From assembly GCA_038227745.1 (NCBI GenBank), contig JBBRPS010000717.1:1-5210 (forward strand): 5,210 nucleotides of DNA, in the 5' to 3' direction. This DNA is from DASPXY01 sp038227745 (GTDB taxonomy: Bacteria; Planctomycetota; Planctomycetia; Gemmatales; Gemmataceae). Under the pieces are notes generated by a model that saw only the letters and a program-made list of their open reading frames with translations, was not told the origin of the DNA and ran no database searches. A program made the position numbers and the translations under genes. Of the stretch, positions 5,190 to 5,210 are shown one piece after another (the first letter of the stretch is position 1; every line of letters starts with the position of its first letter).

Positions 5190-5210
5190 GTACGGCGACC
5201 CTAGTGGGCG

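Overview
The window looks like chromosomal DNA of a high-GC bacterium, most plausibly a planctomycete of the Gemmataceae type. The reasons are a secreted DUF1080 (3-keto-disaccharide hydrolase) protein, a family greatly expanded in Planctomycetota; a large two-lobed ABC-exporter-type permease; and GC-rich palindromic repeats in most gaps between genes. This assignment is an inference from family knowledge and style, not from a marker gene.

Layout: (1) 1-128 is a cluster of long palindromic repeats whose ~24-base arm occurs four times in alternating orientation. (2) 160-1899 (+) encodes a 579-residue polytopic membrane protein of the putative ABC exporter type; its ATPase partner is not in the window. 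(3) 1900-1950 is a strong hairpin between convergent genes and overlaps the stop codon of the next gene. (4) 1945-3090 (-) encodes a complete, well-conserved PLP-dependent cysteine desulfurase/selenocysteine-lyase-type enzyme. (5) 3148-3185 is an intrinsic terminator reading on the minus strand. (6) 3216-3635 (-) and 3708-4139 (-) are two small genes of visibly lower GC that appear to form one transcription unit ending at that terminator. (7) 4140-4355 is a non-coding divergent intergenic region. (8) 4356-5156 (+) encodes the secreted DUF1080 protein. (9) A GC hairpin with a GUAA loop follows at 5170-5189.

The genes do not form one pathway. The permease, desulfurase and DUF1080 genes look like unrelated housekeeping or accessory genes. 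The most interesting part is the two-gene, terminator-bounded, lower-GC cassette at 3148-4139. Its first product has a layout reminiscent of small BECR-fold (barnase/EndoU/colicin/RelE-like) RNases, and its second has a DUF2283-like segment. DUF2283 genes are often neighbours of RelE-like DUF4258 genes, so a toxin-antitoxin-like module is a reasonable but unproven hypothesis.
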